Origin: Diphasiastrum complanatum
Taxonomy: Eukaryota > Streptophyta > Lycopodiopsida > Lycopodiales > Lycopodiaceae
Reading direction: 5' to 3'
DNA: 64,000 nt
Assembly (NCBI GenBank): GCA_029204225.1
Contig: CM055096.1
Coordinates: forward strand, 5,820,931 to 5,884,930
In this document: positions 1 to 10,606 of the stretch, in pieces
Layout: each line of letters starts with the position of its first letter
Numbering within the stretch: position 1 is the first letter of the stretch
Made by a program: the position numbers and the translations under genes
The notes under the pieces: model-generated
Told to the model about the DNA's origin: nothing
What the model saw: the letters and a program-made list of their open reading frames with translations, nothing else
The model's database searches: none

Positions 1-39
1 GAAAAATCTACTATTGGACAAGAAGTAATGTATGGTTCA

Positions 40-250
40 TATTCTATAAAATGACAAGAAGCCATTAGTTCGTTCAATTTATTTATCAACAATCAAATAG
101 GGAGCATTGTAGATCCTCCTCCTAAGAAGGAGATAATTGATAGTAAGTAAATCTTCAAGAAGAAATACAACCTTGACAGTTTAATTTCCAAATGGAAGGC
201 AAGATTTTTGGCCAAAGGTTATATTTAGATACATGGCATAAATTGCAATA
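40..250 (+). pseudogene. Ty1/copia reverse transcriptase N-terminal remnant
   Basis: The plus-strand translation, with in-frame stops, reads IFKKKYNLDSLISKWKARF followed by LAKGY. This is the conserved start of the copia reverse transcriptase (W-[VI]-FK-x-K-x4-G-x(3-5)-KARLVAKG). The expected tryptophan before IFKKK is a stop codon, and a second stop follows LAKGY. No catalytic YVDD is found downstream, so only the first part of the domain survives. It lies in opposite orientation to the protease and zinc-knuckle remnants at 0.5-1.2 kb, so it comes from a different or rearranged element. Confidence 0.6.
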
Positions 251-502
251 TATTTTGGCATGGCAAAGATGTGACTACATGTATAAATGATCTAAAATGA
301 ATCCATGTTTTTCTATCTAGACGTATAAACCATATCAAGGATTATGCCTCCATAGATAAATTGTGATTGCTTTAATCAAATTCATGTGTTGATATGGAAA
401 ATTCGAATGTGAAAATCGATTCATGAATTTTACATAATTGTATGAAATATACTATTGTGACTGATGCCTCATATTATATTGAAAATATTCAAAAAGAGCT
501 TT

Positions 503-1165
503 TTATCGACAATGTGTATATTGGTATTTATTTTGGTAGTTTTGTTGGTCACCATCATATATCTCAAGGCTTATTTCAATGATAACTTTTTTGCTATTGG
601 CTTGAACTACTTCGTCTCCATTCTCAATTGGACTAAATGCAATAAACCACTCACAATGTGAATTCATATGATTTGTAGCACCACTATTGAACATCAAATC
701 AAAAGAAATACATCTAAACATTCACCTTCATTATGATACTAGTCTTGGTAGTCCCGGTGCTCGTCTCCTAATGGTCAAAGTTTTCTACTTTGGCTATTTT
801 TAGCTTTCTTGCTATATTTCTCTCTTTTTTAAATTAGTTTATAGTAGTCAAAACCCAAAAACGTGTCAACCAACTTTGATATGAGTATATTAAATTTCAC
901 AATAGTTTGTCTTAGATTTGATGGTTTACTATTATATGAAATCTATTAGTAGATATATAAGATTTTATTTGTCTAACATTGCCATATTGATAAATTTCAA
1001 TAAGGAGAAAGGTTGACTAGTGTGTGAAATTCGGCTATATTACCTTTTGAAATATTAAACCCTATGGTGTTGGCCCACCTGCTTGCCATTTGCCTTTTCA
1101 TCATCTTCTTCTACTTACACTCATGTTCCCAATGTCCTGGCTTGTGACATTGGGAACATTTTGCT
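503..1165 (-). pseudogene. Ty1/copia gag zinc knuckle and protease remnant
   Basis: Reading the minus strand from about 1161 gives KCSQCHKPGHWEHEC, an intact CCHC zinc knuckle (C-x2-C-x4-H-x4-C) typical of the copia Gag C-terminus. Further along, at about 721-600, an open stretch reads FNSGATNHMNSHCEWF, which matches the copia protease region whose usual core is D-S-G-A-T-x-H-M. Here the catalytic aspartate position is Asn, so this protease would be inactive. The order knuckle then protease is the normal order of a copia polyprotein. The sequence between them has stops. This is a decayed element fragment. Confidence 0.6.
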
Positions 1166-1823
1166 CAACTTGGTCTTGATTTATTGCCACCTCTTATGAA
1201 ACGAAGAATATTCACTCTCAATTGCACACATCACCTTGATGCAAAACATAGAAAAGCATTTGGCCAAAGCTCATGCAATGCATCAAGATTTATAGATCAC
1301 CTAGTTGGTGAATGGAACTAACAACTTTGGTTCAACATATTTCAACTAGTACAATATATTCCTTTCAATAATTTGATTCCAAATGGAATATGGATGATAT
1401 ACATGATAAACAAAGAAAAACATTTTAAAGAATTCACTATGCCTACAGATTGGCAAACTGAAGACTACTCCATGGAAAAGTTTACATGGAGTCCTTACCA
1501 ATGAAAGTAAAGCTTCAAATTGCCTCATTTTTTGGCACTTGACGTGATGCATGCACTTGTTGTCAATCTACTACAAAAATATAAAATATATGCTGCTTGA
1601 TTGTCAATTCAACTATGAGAGTTCTTGTTAGCAATAGATGAGAAGTACACTTATTCACTCTCAATTGTATATCCTTGACCTTCTACTTGGTGATTCATGT
1701 TATTGGATTAGCCCTACTAAGAAACATCTACAAGTATCCCATATTGTTAAAATTTACTATTTGAAAATCCAAAAAGATTCTAGCTTTTGGGGAAAGTGAT
1801 TGCTCTCTTTCGAGAATGAAAAA

Positions 1824-1943
1824 AAATGTTAAGATATTTAAAAGTGTTGGTTAGATAGTTACATGTGTACATTTGTATATTTTAAATGTTAAGATATTTA
1901 AAAGTGTTGGTTAGATAGTTACATGTGTACATTTGTATATTTT
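1824..1943. repeat. Perfect two-copy 60-bp tandem repeat
   Basis: A 60-bp unit beginning AAATGTTAAGATATTTAAAA at 1824 is followed immediately by an apparently identical copy from 1884. Both end at the same TTTGTATATTTT-like sequence. The absence of differences suggests a recent duplication by slippage or unequal exchange. No coding function is seen. Confidence 0.9.
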
Positions 1944-3290
1944 TCTAGCCTTCGTACAATATATATAAGAAAAATGTTAAAAGCAAACTACTTGATTTAA
2001 GGCTCATAAGTTATTGTAAAGGTTTTACAATCTGAAATAACCATAAATTAAACAAAATCAGTGCTAGCAAATATAAAAAACATAAATCATACATGATAAT
2101 AATCTCCAAGATTACAAAGTTCATATATGTAAGGCATGGGGGGGGAAAGGCATGTTGTACACCTTTTGACTTTTCAATAATGGAGCTTATGTACTTGTGG
2201 CCACCCCACTTGGATGTTGGGGTCATTAATGCCATTTGGAAAACTTTTCAAAATGTTGGGCACAAGTCATTGATGTCATTTGAAAAACTTTTCAAGGCTT
2301 AGTGGGGGGACATGGCAAAATTTAAATGTTCGTCAAACAAGGTGATTGATATATCACGAAAAGCTTTGCCATATGCATGGCATACAAATTTTAGAAAAGA
2401 TAAAATCGATATTGCATTTTAGAAAAATCAAAACGTAAAAAATTTCATTTTCATGCTCAACTCGCCTAGTAAGTGACATCTCAACTTTTAGGAAATAAGT
2501 TGTCACAACAACAAAGCCAAAAATCCAACACTTGAGGGGTTTGAATTCATAGCATGAGACTATATAGAGGCAAAGGCCAATCCCCAATGTGCTCAAAGTA
2601 TCCCCACCCATATCATGCATGTGTATAGAAACACAAAAGTATGTTTGTACAACAAGATGCATAAAAGTATCACGCAACTCCATGGATGTACAAAACGTAT
2701 GCAAGGACCTCCTTTGCTAGCAATATTTTAAACTTTAGTTGCCGTGCTGCAGATCAAGACTGATTTGTAACATTGGTAATAAGTCAAAATAAGAGCTATT
2801 ATATGTGCCGATTGCCATAAACTCTGGCTCTACTGCGTTACGTCGTAGTTAGTTGTTCCTTAAACTCTCGAGATTGAGCTCCATTCTCCATCTCTCATTT
2901 GAAAAGTTGCTGCTATTACTCTGACCTTATCTCTTCTGTCTAGTAGTGTCAGGCATGGCAGCCTTCATGTCATCCAAATCATTGCATAGGAAAAGGAGTG
3001 ATGTAAGTATCTTTCTGCATCCAAGAAAGGGCCAGCCTCCTCATTCGGATCAGTTTATCTTCTTCATCCCTGGCTGTAGATGACTCATAATTATTCTGCA
3101 CAAGATTTGAAAATTAAACAGCTTATTGCCAATTATTCTCTGCTGTCATAGCTCATAATATAGGGGAGTGATTATGATACATATTCCAAATGCTGGGCTG
3201 ATTTGGTTGCTGACTGACGTGGGATAGCGCCAGTCATTCTTTGCTTTCGTAGTTGGTGAGAAGTGCATTTTTGGTATAAACGTCAAGCTG
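1944..3290. other. Intergenic stretch before the ZIP gene
   Basis: I recognise no gene here. The sequence is AT-rich with short repeats such as TTTGAAAAACTTTTCAA near 2236-2297. It becomes less AT-rich after about 2,880, approaching the ZIP gene. This upstream part may hold the promoter and 5'UTR of that gene; a short CT-rich stretch (CTTATCTCTTCTGTC) occurs near 2925. No clear TATA box or splice acceptor could be fixed. Confidence 0.4.
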
Positions 3291-3296
3291 AGTGGG

Positions 3297-4685
3297 TTGC
3301 TGCTCATTGTGAGTAATGGATGCATGCAGCTGATCAGTATGGCCAGCACTGATCTGCACATTTTCTGCTCCCTGGATCTCCCTTGCATAGACAAATTGCA
3401 GGCTTTACGGCTCAAAGGTGCAGCCACTGCTGCGATCCTCACAGCCTGCGCGCTGGGGATGATGTTATCTCTGCTCACAAAGCGATCCCTCCTCTTAAGA
3501 CCCAACAGTCGAGCATTTTGCATAATTAAGGCGTTCGCTGCAGGCGTGGTGCTAGCCACAGGCTTCGTCCACGTTCTCCCAGATGCCTTTCAGTGTCTGC
3601 ACAGCCGCTGCCTACCTCGAAAACCCTGGAGCTCCTTTCCCTTTGCAGGTTTCATTGCAATGTTAGCTTCTCTCTTCACTCTCCTTCTTGAGGTCCTGGG
3701 AACTGCCTACTACGAGAGCCGCCAGCCACGTGAGGGAGTCATCGCTACTTCGAACGACGTTGTCAGTGGAAAATCAGATGTAGTTTCGCTGGATGTTTTT
3801 GACAGCTCAAATATCTGTGATGACAGTCCTGGTCTTGGTGGGCTGCATCAACACACGTTCGATAGAGAACAGCAAACCGCTTCCGCCAGTCTTAGATACA
3901 CAGTCATATCTCAGGTTAAACAAACAGGCTTGAGTCTGTTCCTCTACTTCATAGGTTGTTAGTTCTATTAGTTCATGGATAATTTTGTGTCTGTAACAGG
4001 TTTTGGAATTGGGTGTTGTGACGCATTCTCTGGTAATCGGCATCGCGCTGGGCACATCTCAAAACCCATGTACGATAAGGCCGCTTATTGCTGCCCTAAC
4101 GTTCCACCAATTCTTCGAGGCAATCGCTCTCGGTGGCTGCATTTCTCAGGCAAGCAAATAACTCCCCATCTCACACTAAGTATTGGAAGATAAAACTTTG
4201 ATATTTTTCCTTTGTTCTAAAGTCATCTTGGTACTGGATGGCCGTGCATGTACTACTACTCCAAAAAGCATTCAAAAGTAATTCCAAACTACATAGGTCA
4301 TTTTAGAGCTTATGATCAATTCCAGTACTTTCTTGCAAATTGTTGTGAACATTTGATCATGAAATTGCGATGTACACAGGCGGGGTTGAAGCACATGACA
4401 GCAGCTGTGATGGCCTTCACATTCAGCATAACCACCCCAGCCGGGATCGGCATCGGCATAGCTATCTCCACAGTTTACAAACATAAAAGCCCAGCTGCGC
4501 TGATCACAGAGGGCGTGCTGGACTCCATATCGGCAGGAATTCTAGTGTACATGGCGCTGGTGGATCTGATCGCAGCTGAATTCCTCAGTAAAGGGATGCA
4601 AAAGAATGCGAAGCTGCAGATGGCAGCCTACTTTGCGCTGCTGGGGGGCAGTAGCGTCATGTCTGTTCTCGCTTTGTGGGCTTGA
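3297..4685 (+). CDS. ZIP-family zinc/iron transporter, three coding exons
   Basis: A plasma- or endomembrane metal(II) transporter of the ZRT/IRT-like (ZIP) family, which moves Zn2+, Fe2+ or Mn2+ into the cytosol. Exons are 3297-3914, 4000-4149 and 4380-4685, joined in phase 0; the protein is 357 aa, within the usual 320-380. The first intron is GT-AG; the second starts GC. Transmembrane segments: TM1 about 41-61, TM2 about 74-94 ([18 protein letters not shown]), TM3 about 113-135, TM4 from 207. TM4 has [10 protein letters not shown] (His215), TM5 has [11 protein letters not shown] (His242, Glu246), the metal-binding signatures of the family. The TM3-TM4 loop is His-poor (only LHQH) compared with the usual long His run. 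The start is uncertain: Met at 3297 or 3339 both fit, and a longer N-terminal signal peptide could lie on an unseen exon. The coding sequence has no internal stop and looks functional. Confidence 0.9.
4150..4379 (+). other. GC-AG intron of the ZIP gene
   Basis: The exon 2 frame ends ...GGCISQ at CAG (4147-4149) and is followed by GCAAGC, the consensus of the rare GC donor class. The acceptor is TGTACACAG at 4379, after which the reading frame continues [15 protein letters not shown] exactly as the ZIP family requires. No GT donor nearby preserves the conserved protein. Confidence 0.8.
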
Positions 4686-4785
4686 ATCCGTACCTGCTCG
4701 CCTCCGTACGGGACAAAAAAGTGAACTAGCCAATTTGCAAGTCCCTATGCCCTTCAAGGCCTCTTTGCCTTTCAAAGAAAGGCAA

Positions 4786-4791
4786 AATAAA
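4786..4791 (+). promoter_or_regulatory. Probable polyadenylation near-upstream element of the ZIP gene
   Basis: An AATAAA hexamer lies about 100 bp after the ZIP stop codon, a normal spacing for a plant 3'UTR. This is a position-based inference only. Confidence 0.4.
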
Positions 4792-4869
4792 CATGAGTGT
4801 GTTAAGTGTTTGAAGAGTATTGGCTATCACTGTAATCCCTATCTTTGGGCATATACATCTTGGTAACCC

Positions 4870-6230
4870 CCTTTTCAAACTTGGTAATCTTGTACTCACT
4901 CTTTAGGTTTACATATTCATTGACATGGTGGTAACCCAATGTGTTACATCATTCACATCTTCGTAATCTTGGGCTCCCCATTTAGGTTTGGCCTATCTCT
5001 CTCTCAAATGCTCAATGTATCATAAAGTGAAATATCTTTAGTACTCACTGACAAAGCTTTGCAAAACCAAAAAATGTTCATCCTTTTAATCATGTTGTAA
5101 ATAGTCATAAAACATGAAGAATCTAAGGTGTATACTTTCCATTTCAAAGGCAAAACTTGATCAACAATATCCATGATTATTAGAGAACTACAACTTTCAA
5201 TTCAAAAGTAGGCTATGCTTTTCAAATTCAAAGTCCAGCCTAAAGGCATGAAATGTATTATGTCACTAGTCAACTGTAGCATCATACTTTCTCGTTGCAG
5301 TTAAACATGTTTTTTTTTTCTCCAAACTATGGTACTCAATTCACCCATGCAGTGCAAGAGGATCCAAGATACTTCATGCTACTAAGGCAATAAACAAGAC
5401 TTGTACATAATTCGTAAGTAAGATGTTTACAAATATGGCCAAGCCCTTAGAGTTTGAGTGCAAAAGGCTGCAAAATGTCATTACACAATGATTGGGCTTT
5501 GATGATTGGGCTTTGAGCATGCATCATCCTAGCCACCTTGAACAAGAGTCACCCCATTGTGGTAAACATTGCAACTACTACTCAATCTATACAAAACATT
5601 TACTCATATTTCATATGTTGTTCCTACATTGTATTCAAAAGCTTATGTGCAACAGTTTACACTAGTTAACATCACTAAGAAAACACACTATGAGATTATT
5701 AGGACACATTAGTAAGATATTGCATCCTTCAATTAGTGGTGAGTATGTGAAAAATTTATTTCCTTCACTTGGACTCCAATTCACCACACAAATGAGCATA
5801 TACAAGAAATTATTAAAATTGTAAGCTACTGCATATCTATAGGTGCTCAATAGCCTACTATAATATCGAATGTCATGTTTATAAAAGCAATAACAAACGT
5901 GAGCTAAAAAATTAATGCTCTAACGGCCCCATATGACCAAATACATTTAATTGCAAACCAACTTGTAAAGATCATATGTTTCAAATACAATTTTCACTTA
6001 TGCATGCTATAAAAAAACTAATAAAGTGAACAACATCTACACAAAGCAACTTATCTCGTTAGATCAATATTGTCCAAATAGTCATTATCTTGCATAGATA
6101 ATATGCATAAGTTGTTGAATCTTTTGTATTAATGTTAGGAAGATCTTTGAGTCTAAAAACTTGGACAAAAAGGCTAGGAGAAAACATCATATGAAAAGCA
6201 TATAAGTGATTCTAAAGAGGTTACCATAAC
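4870..6230. other. Gene-free AT-rich stretch
   Basis: No reading frame, family motif or repeat boundary that I can support. The sequence is AT-rich with many stops in all frames. Confidence 0.5.
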
Positions 6231-6234
6231 TCTA

Positions 6235-6817
6235 AATGACACTAGACAACAAAGATGGCGTGAAGCATCCGATTCATAGTCATACAATGTGGGACAAATT
6301 TGGGCAAATGTAGGTTGCCAACCATCAGGAAATGATTCAATAACTGGGCAACGGTGTGGATGGAAGGCTCGGTGATGGCTTCCAGAAGGTAGCCATCATT
6401 AGTCCAATGCAGATCGTTGGTGAGGTCGATGTATGGCTTGATGGCCTATTTGGCGTGCATACCGGATGAGATTCCTATAGCTGCAAGTGCGGCCTCAGTG
6501 ACGTGCACCTTGTGTGTGGCTCCTTGGAAGGTGATATAAAACTTGGATTTCTCTTCCTTCCAAGTACTGAAGGCAAGAGTGATGAAATCCATATTGATGC
6601 GTCCCGAAAAGGCTCTCTCATGAATACCCATTGCAGTAAGTACAGGCTCTGCAAGGGTCATCCACTGAGTGACCATGCTTGTGCTAGGAAGAATCATGAT
6701 GTCCGTTGCAGATGGGACATCACGATGGATAGTATAGCGCGGAGACTGGGAAGTATCAGTAGACGACATGATGATCAGAAAGGAATTACAACCGCGTGAG
6801 AGTGTATCAGAAGGCAA
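6235..6817 (-). pseudogene. Retroelement-associated ORF of unknown function, copy 1
   Basis: A minus-strand frame open from about 6817 to 6446, with one stop and then continuing in frame to about 6235. The likely start is Met-Ser-Ser-Thr-Asp at about 6769. Further on it contains DGYLLEAITEPSIHTVAQLL and then MTMNRML. These align by eye with NGYCVEAINDQQLQAACAYL and MSMFHMM of the decayed ORF at 41.4-42.1 kb, so I treat them as one family. It lies about 750 bp downstream of a gypsy integrase C-terminus on the same strand (7565-7860). It could be an extra ORF placed after pol, or the gag-like first ORF of a neighbouring element. No catalytic motif is visible. Confidence 0.5.
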
Positions 6818-7564
6818 TGCAGGAAATTCAGAAGGCTTTGGTCGAAAGAAAAATTTGCAAGAGCTTCGCTAGCACAAGTGAGGAATGAATCGAATTCAGT
6901 CAACTTATAGGTGAATTTGGTGGGTCCATTACACTGAATAGTAGTTGGACTGATCAGTTCTGAACAAAAATTTGCAAGCATGTACAGTACTGTAAGAATA
7001 GGCTATAAAAATCTCGACGAAGATTTCTAGGGATCTGAACCTATCAGGCGAACGTTTTCCAGGGCTGACGAAGGATGTACCTTCACCCAGGAGGGTCCTT
7101 TGCCCAAGTACTGTCATAAATGCTTTTTTTCACAATCTAAACCTATGGACAGCCTAATTTTGACATTTTAGGACCATCTAGCAGGTCAGCGAAGGTTCAT
7201 AATGACGTTATGATATTCGGCGAAGGTTCCCAAAATGGCATATCACTGAACATTCGTCTGAATCAAAAATTGAATTTTCTGAAACCTTCGCCCACCTCAA
7301 TTTAGATAAATCAAGGTGGATGTATAGTCTGAGAGCTCAGCAAAGGTTTCTGATACTGTATTGGCCAAATCTGCCCAAAACAGTGGTTTTCTAAGTCATT
7401 TTCCATAAAAATACTTTGCTTCCTTTCCCTTATGCTGATGACTTCCTGACTTTTGCTCATCAGTCTTTCCTTATTTTTTATTTTTTTTTCCAAAAAAAAA
7501 GTCAGCAAATTAATTACTGAAAACAAAGAATTAAAAACAAACAAAATGAAAAATATAATGAGAT

Positions 7565-7860
7565 CAGGCTTGCTGAACTGGTGGAGCAGGCTGCCGAAAT
7601 TTGCGTAATCGGCTGCGATTTACCAGAGTATCAAATCATTTTCCATCCAAGTGCTCAAGAATTACTGCGTCAAAGTTCAGGATTTCCTTCACTTTATACG
7701 GGCCTTCCCCAGTAAATCTCAACTTACCCTTGATCAGCTTGGTTTTGTACATCTTGTTATCCATCTACAAGACCAGAAGCTCGTTCCTTGTTTCGCCCAA
7801 TTCCTCTAGAAATTGCATGAGCCAGGCGTCAACCACGTTGCATGCTTCGTCAAAAAACAT
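7565..7860 (-). pseudogene. Ty3/gypsy integrase C-terminal domain remnant
   Basis: The minus-strand translation reads KGKLRFTGEGPYKVKEIL, then DAVILEHLDGKWFDTLVNRS and RLRKF. This is the chromodomain-less C-terminal tail typical of gypsy integrases (KL-x-x-x-W-x-GPY-x-V-x-x-V...G-x-V-x-L-x-D-x-x-G...VN-x-x-x-L-x-x-Y). One stop interrupts the upstream part. The integrase core that should precede it is missing: at about 7860 the sequence passes into a copia gag/protease fragment. Confidence 0.65.
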
Positions 7861-8546
7861 CACACGCATCCCTGCATCACTATTCTTGCCATAGAAAGCA
7901 AGTCTTGCTGCAGTGTAGGCACGAACAAAACATCTTCGAGTCGTCTGTCTCTATCATTGGTGTTGAGCCATAGTGAACCAATACCGTTCACTTGATGTTT
8001 GGATCCATCTCCAAGAACTATGAATCTTGATGGATCAGCACTTCTGAAATTAGACATTATTCGTCTTGATGTCACGAAGTGTGAGGTGGCTCCTGAATCT
8101 AAACTCATCTCTTGTGTGTCATATGTTGACGTTGGACACACATCTTCACAAATGTAGGCGGTCGAACAATTTCTGTTCGATCTCTCTTCGCCCATTTTTG
8201 AGCTCTCAGGCTCCTCGACATAGGATAAACTGTTGTTGTTCTCCTGTTTGTTCTGTGCTGATTTATTCCTTGGGTTCATGCGACAATCTATGGTTGCATG
8301 ACCCTTCTTGTGGCAGTGGATACACTCGATTTTGGGATTGAGCCAGCATGTATCAATTGTGTGCCCATCTCTTCTACATCTCACGCAAGTCTTCTTTTCT
8401 CGACTTTGTTGTTTCGACCTCCCTTTGCTCTTCCAGTTGCCTTTGCTGGTGCCCTCTGCTTGTTGATCACGATCATGCCTTTGATTCGACTCCCTCTTAG
8501 GCTTAAATTGTTTACCTGAACAACGTGCATTGGTCCTCAAAACCAA
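7860..8546 (-). pseudogene. Ty1/copia Gag C-terminus and protease fragment
   Basis: An uninterrupted minus-strand frame carries two successive CCHC knuckles, CVRCRRDGHTIDTC and CIHCHKKGHATIDC, in a basic region. An acidic/Ser-rich linker follows, then LDSGATSHFVTSRR, the copia aspartic protease active site, and VLGDGSKHQVNGIGSL and DVLFVPTLQQDLLS, the flap and C-terminal protease blocks. All key residues are intact and the frame is open for about 690 bp, so it decayed less than its neighbours. Integrase, RT and LTRs are absent. It is a fragment between two gypsy pieces on opposite strands. Confidence 0.8.
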
Positions 8547-8880
8547 ACCTTATATGTTAATTGCAGGCCAACTTTACAAACAAGGGCTAGATGGAATTAT
8601 CCGACGTTGTCTCACTGAAGGTGAAATACCCTCTGTCATTTTTGGAGCAGGTCATTTCTCTTCTGAAATGACTGCTAAGAAAATCCTCTTGGCTGGATTT
8701 TGGTGGCCAACTCTCTTTAAGGATACGCACACTTATACAAAGGCCTGTGATGTCTGCCAACATGCAAAACGATTTCAAAAGACCGACTACATGCCTTTAC
8801 ACCCTATCACCACTAAGGAATTCGCCGACCCTCAAAACAGTGCCTTAAAATTTGCCAACCTCATTAGGAAATCGTGGACA
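8547..8880 (+). pseudogene. Ty3/gypsy integrase zinc-binding domain fragment
   Basis: The plus-strand frame reads GQLYKQGLDGIIRRCL, then GAGHFSSEMTAKKILLAGFW and CDVCQHAKRF. This is the integrase H2C2 zinc-binding domain: a His in GHF, a T-x-x-K-I-L-x-A-G-F-W-W-P block and the C-x2-C pair. The position expected for the first His of the domain is not conserved (FGAGHF). The DDE catalytic core should follow, but the sequence changes after about 8,830, so the core is deleted. Confidence 0.7.
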
Positions 8881-9046
8881 CTAAGGACATTTCTAGGTGA
8901 ATTTGTGAATTCTTGTCAAAAAAAAGTCTTTATATATGCCCCACCCATCCTCTCTGCGAATTCATTCTAGATTCCTGCTCCCAACTTCATGCTGAAATTT
9001 TTCAAAATTTTCAAAACTTCTAGAACAATCTAGAATCACTGCTATC

Positions 9047-9666
9047 ATGGCTTCTCGAGACCCCACACCCTCTCTCTCTCTCTGCATCACCATAAGGTCC
9101 CCAAGCCTTACACGGGCGACTTATTTTTACTAGAAGTCAAGAACCACTCTGACATAGTGCGATTAGCCAATGACATTCTCCTCCGTCTTGGCTTTAAACT
9201 ACTGCATCTTCCTGAACAACAATATGAGAGTCTGATCCGTGCTGCCTACTCCTACTCAAATGAATTCCACTCGTTTCACATTCCTTCCAAGAATGGCAAT
9301 TACGTCACTATTGATATCACACCCCCCAGGATCCAACTGATTGGATTTCCAGATTCCGGCGAGTCAATCCAGGGCAAGGGCACTAGCTATGACCAAAACT
9401 ACTTCAAGAAGATCTTGTTTGACGGCGGCAAAACCATCGCTCACACCCACGATGGCATCGCCACAAAACTCATTCAGAATCCCAAGCTACGAGTTGCGAC
9501 AGAAATTCTTCTAATCCTGACTAAGGTACACATAGTCTGCATGGATCACATTCCACCAAGCGTCCTCTTTGCATTGACCATGACGCTGAACAACCCCACT
9601 CACACCTTTAAGTGGGCAGAAAAGATCGCTGAAAAACTCTGCTTGGCCCAACTTCACCTCCTCTAA
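9047..9666 (+). pseudogene. Retroelement-associated ORF of unknown function, copy 2 (frameshifted)
   Basis: An ATG at 9047 opens MASRDPTPSLSLC, which hits a stop at about 9134. A shift of frame inside the CT run at about 9072-9083 joins it to PKPYTGDLFLLEVKN and an open frame of about 180 codons ending at 9666. The CT run is a likely slippage site. The protein contains IDITPPRIQLIGFPD and, near its end, a NPTHTFKWAEKIAEKL stretch. It follows a TATA-like TTTATATATG (8929-8938) and a short leader. The start resembles MSSTDTSQ (copy 1) and MSTNPSSSS (copy 3). I do not recognise a catalytic domain. Confidence 0.5.
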
Positions 9667-9669
9667 ATC

Positions 9670-10200
9670 CACAATCTCCTGGTCTGAAGCCCCAACCCCC
9701 TCCACCCTCCTATTCCCCAAATCCATCTTCTCCACAATTTTCAGATCTTCTCCTCTACAACCCTATGCCTTATCCTAATTACCAATGATCCTTCATTGAC
9801 ATCGACCTATGGGAGCAATTATCACTAATTGCCCAGAAGATGATATGGTTGGTGAATGAGCTTCAATACCATATCTATGGCACTTTGTCAAGACAACAAG
9901 CAGTAAGACAGGTCGATGATGGCACCATTTTATGACTTCAGTAGATTCATGGATCTACTATATGTAGCTGTACACACATGAGAGAAGGCAAACCTTCTAC
10001 CTCTCTTACCTCATTCATGCTCATACATGGTTCTCTTGGGTTCTACTATCCATTGATGCACTCTACTTGTGATATCTTGCAATTTTATGTATAGAATGAT
10101 TTGTTATTGCTATTTTTGGATCCACATGTGTGAAATACAATAGGGTTAATGTTTCTATATGGACAATAGCTTCTATTTATATTTTGATTCATGTTTGATC
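9670..10200. other. Non-coding stretch between retroelement pieces
   Basis: No recognisable protein motif. It lies between the ORF ending at 9666 and a copia LTR beginning near 10203, and is probably transposon-derived. Confidence 0.4.
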
Positions 10201-10202
10201 AA

Positions 10203-10606
10203 TGTAGGAAGTACTTCTAGTTTACGCGATGGCTAGATCTACTTACGGGTGTAGTATAGTATAGAGAGGATCGTCCACCTTTCTAAGAACCTACCAAATC
10301 TTTCAAAGGGAAATAAACAAACAAGAACGGAAGCACTAAGGCTTTCCCAACTAGTGCCCCGGAACTGAAATAAACTAACTAAGATAAATAGAGTGGCTAG
10401 GTTCCATGAACCTTATTCAAATTTGAATCTACTAGTAACTTTATAGCTTTCCCTCCAACTCTAAAAAGATTAATTTCAAATGCATTTAGACTAATATAAC
10501 TATAAAAAGTAGCTATCTAAGTCTAATATGAAATTGGCCTCAATTGCAAAATGAACAAATGTAGCATTTCACTCAATATTGATCAAACTAGTTGAAATCT
10601 CTCACA
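10203..10606 (-). repeat. Copia 3' LTR
   Basis: On the minus strand the segment starts TGTGAGAGATTTCAAC directly after a polypurine tract (GAAGAGGGAG at 10607-10616) and ends CTTCCTACA, giving TG...CA ends and a length of about 404 bp. The polypurine tract is preceded by the copia RNase H C-terminus. The opposite LTR was not found, so the right-hand end is inferred from context. Confidence 0.6.
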
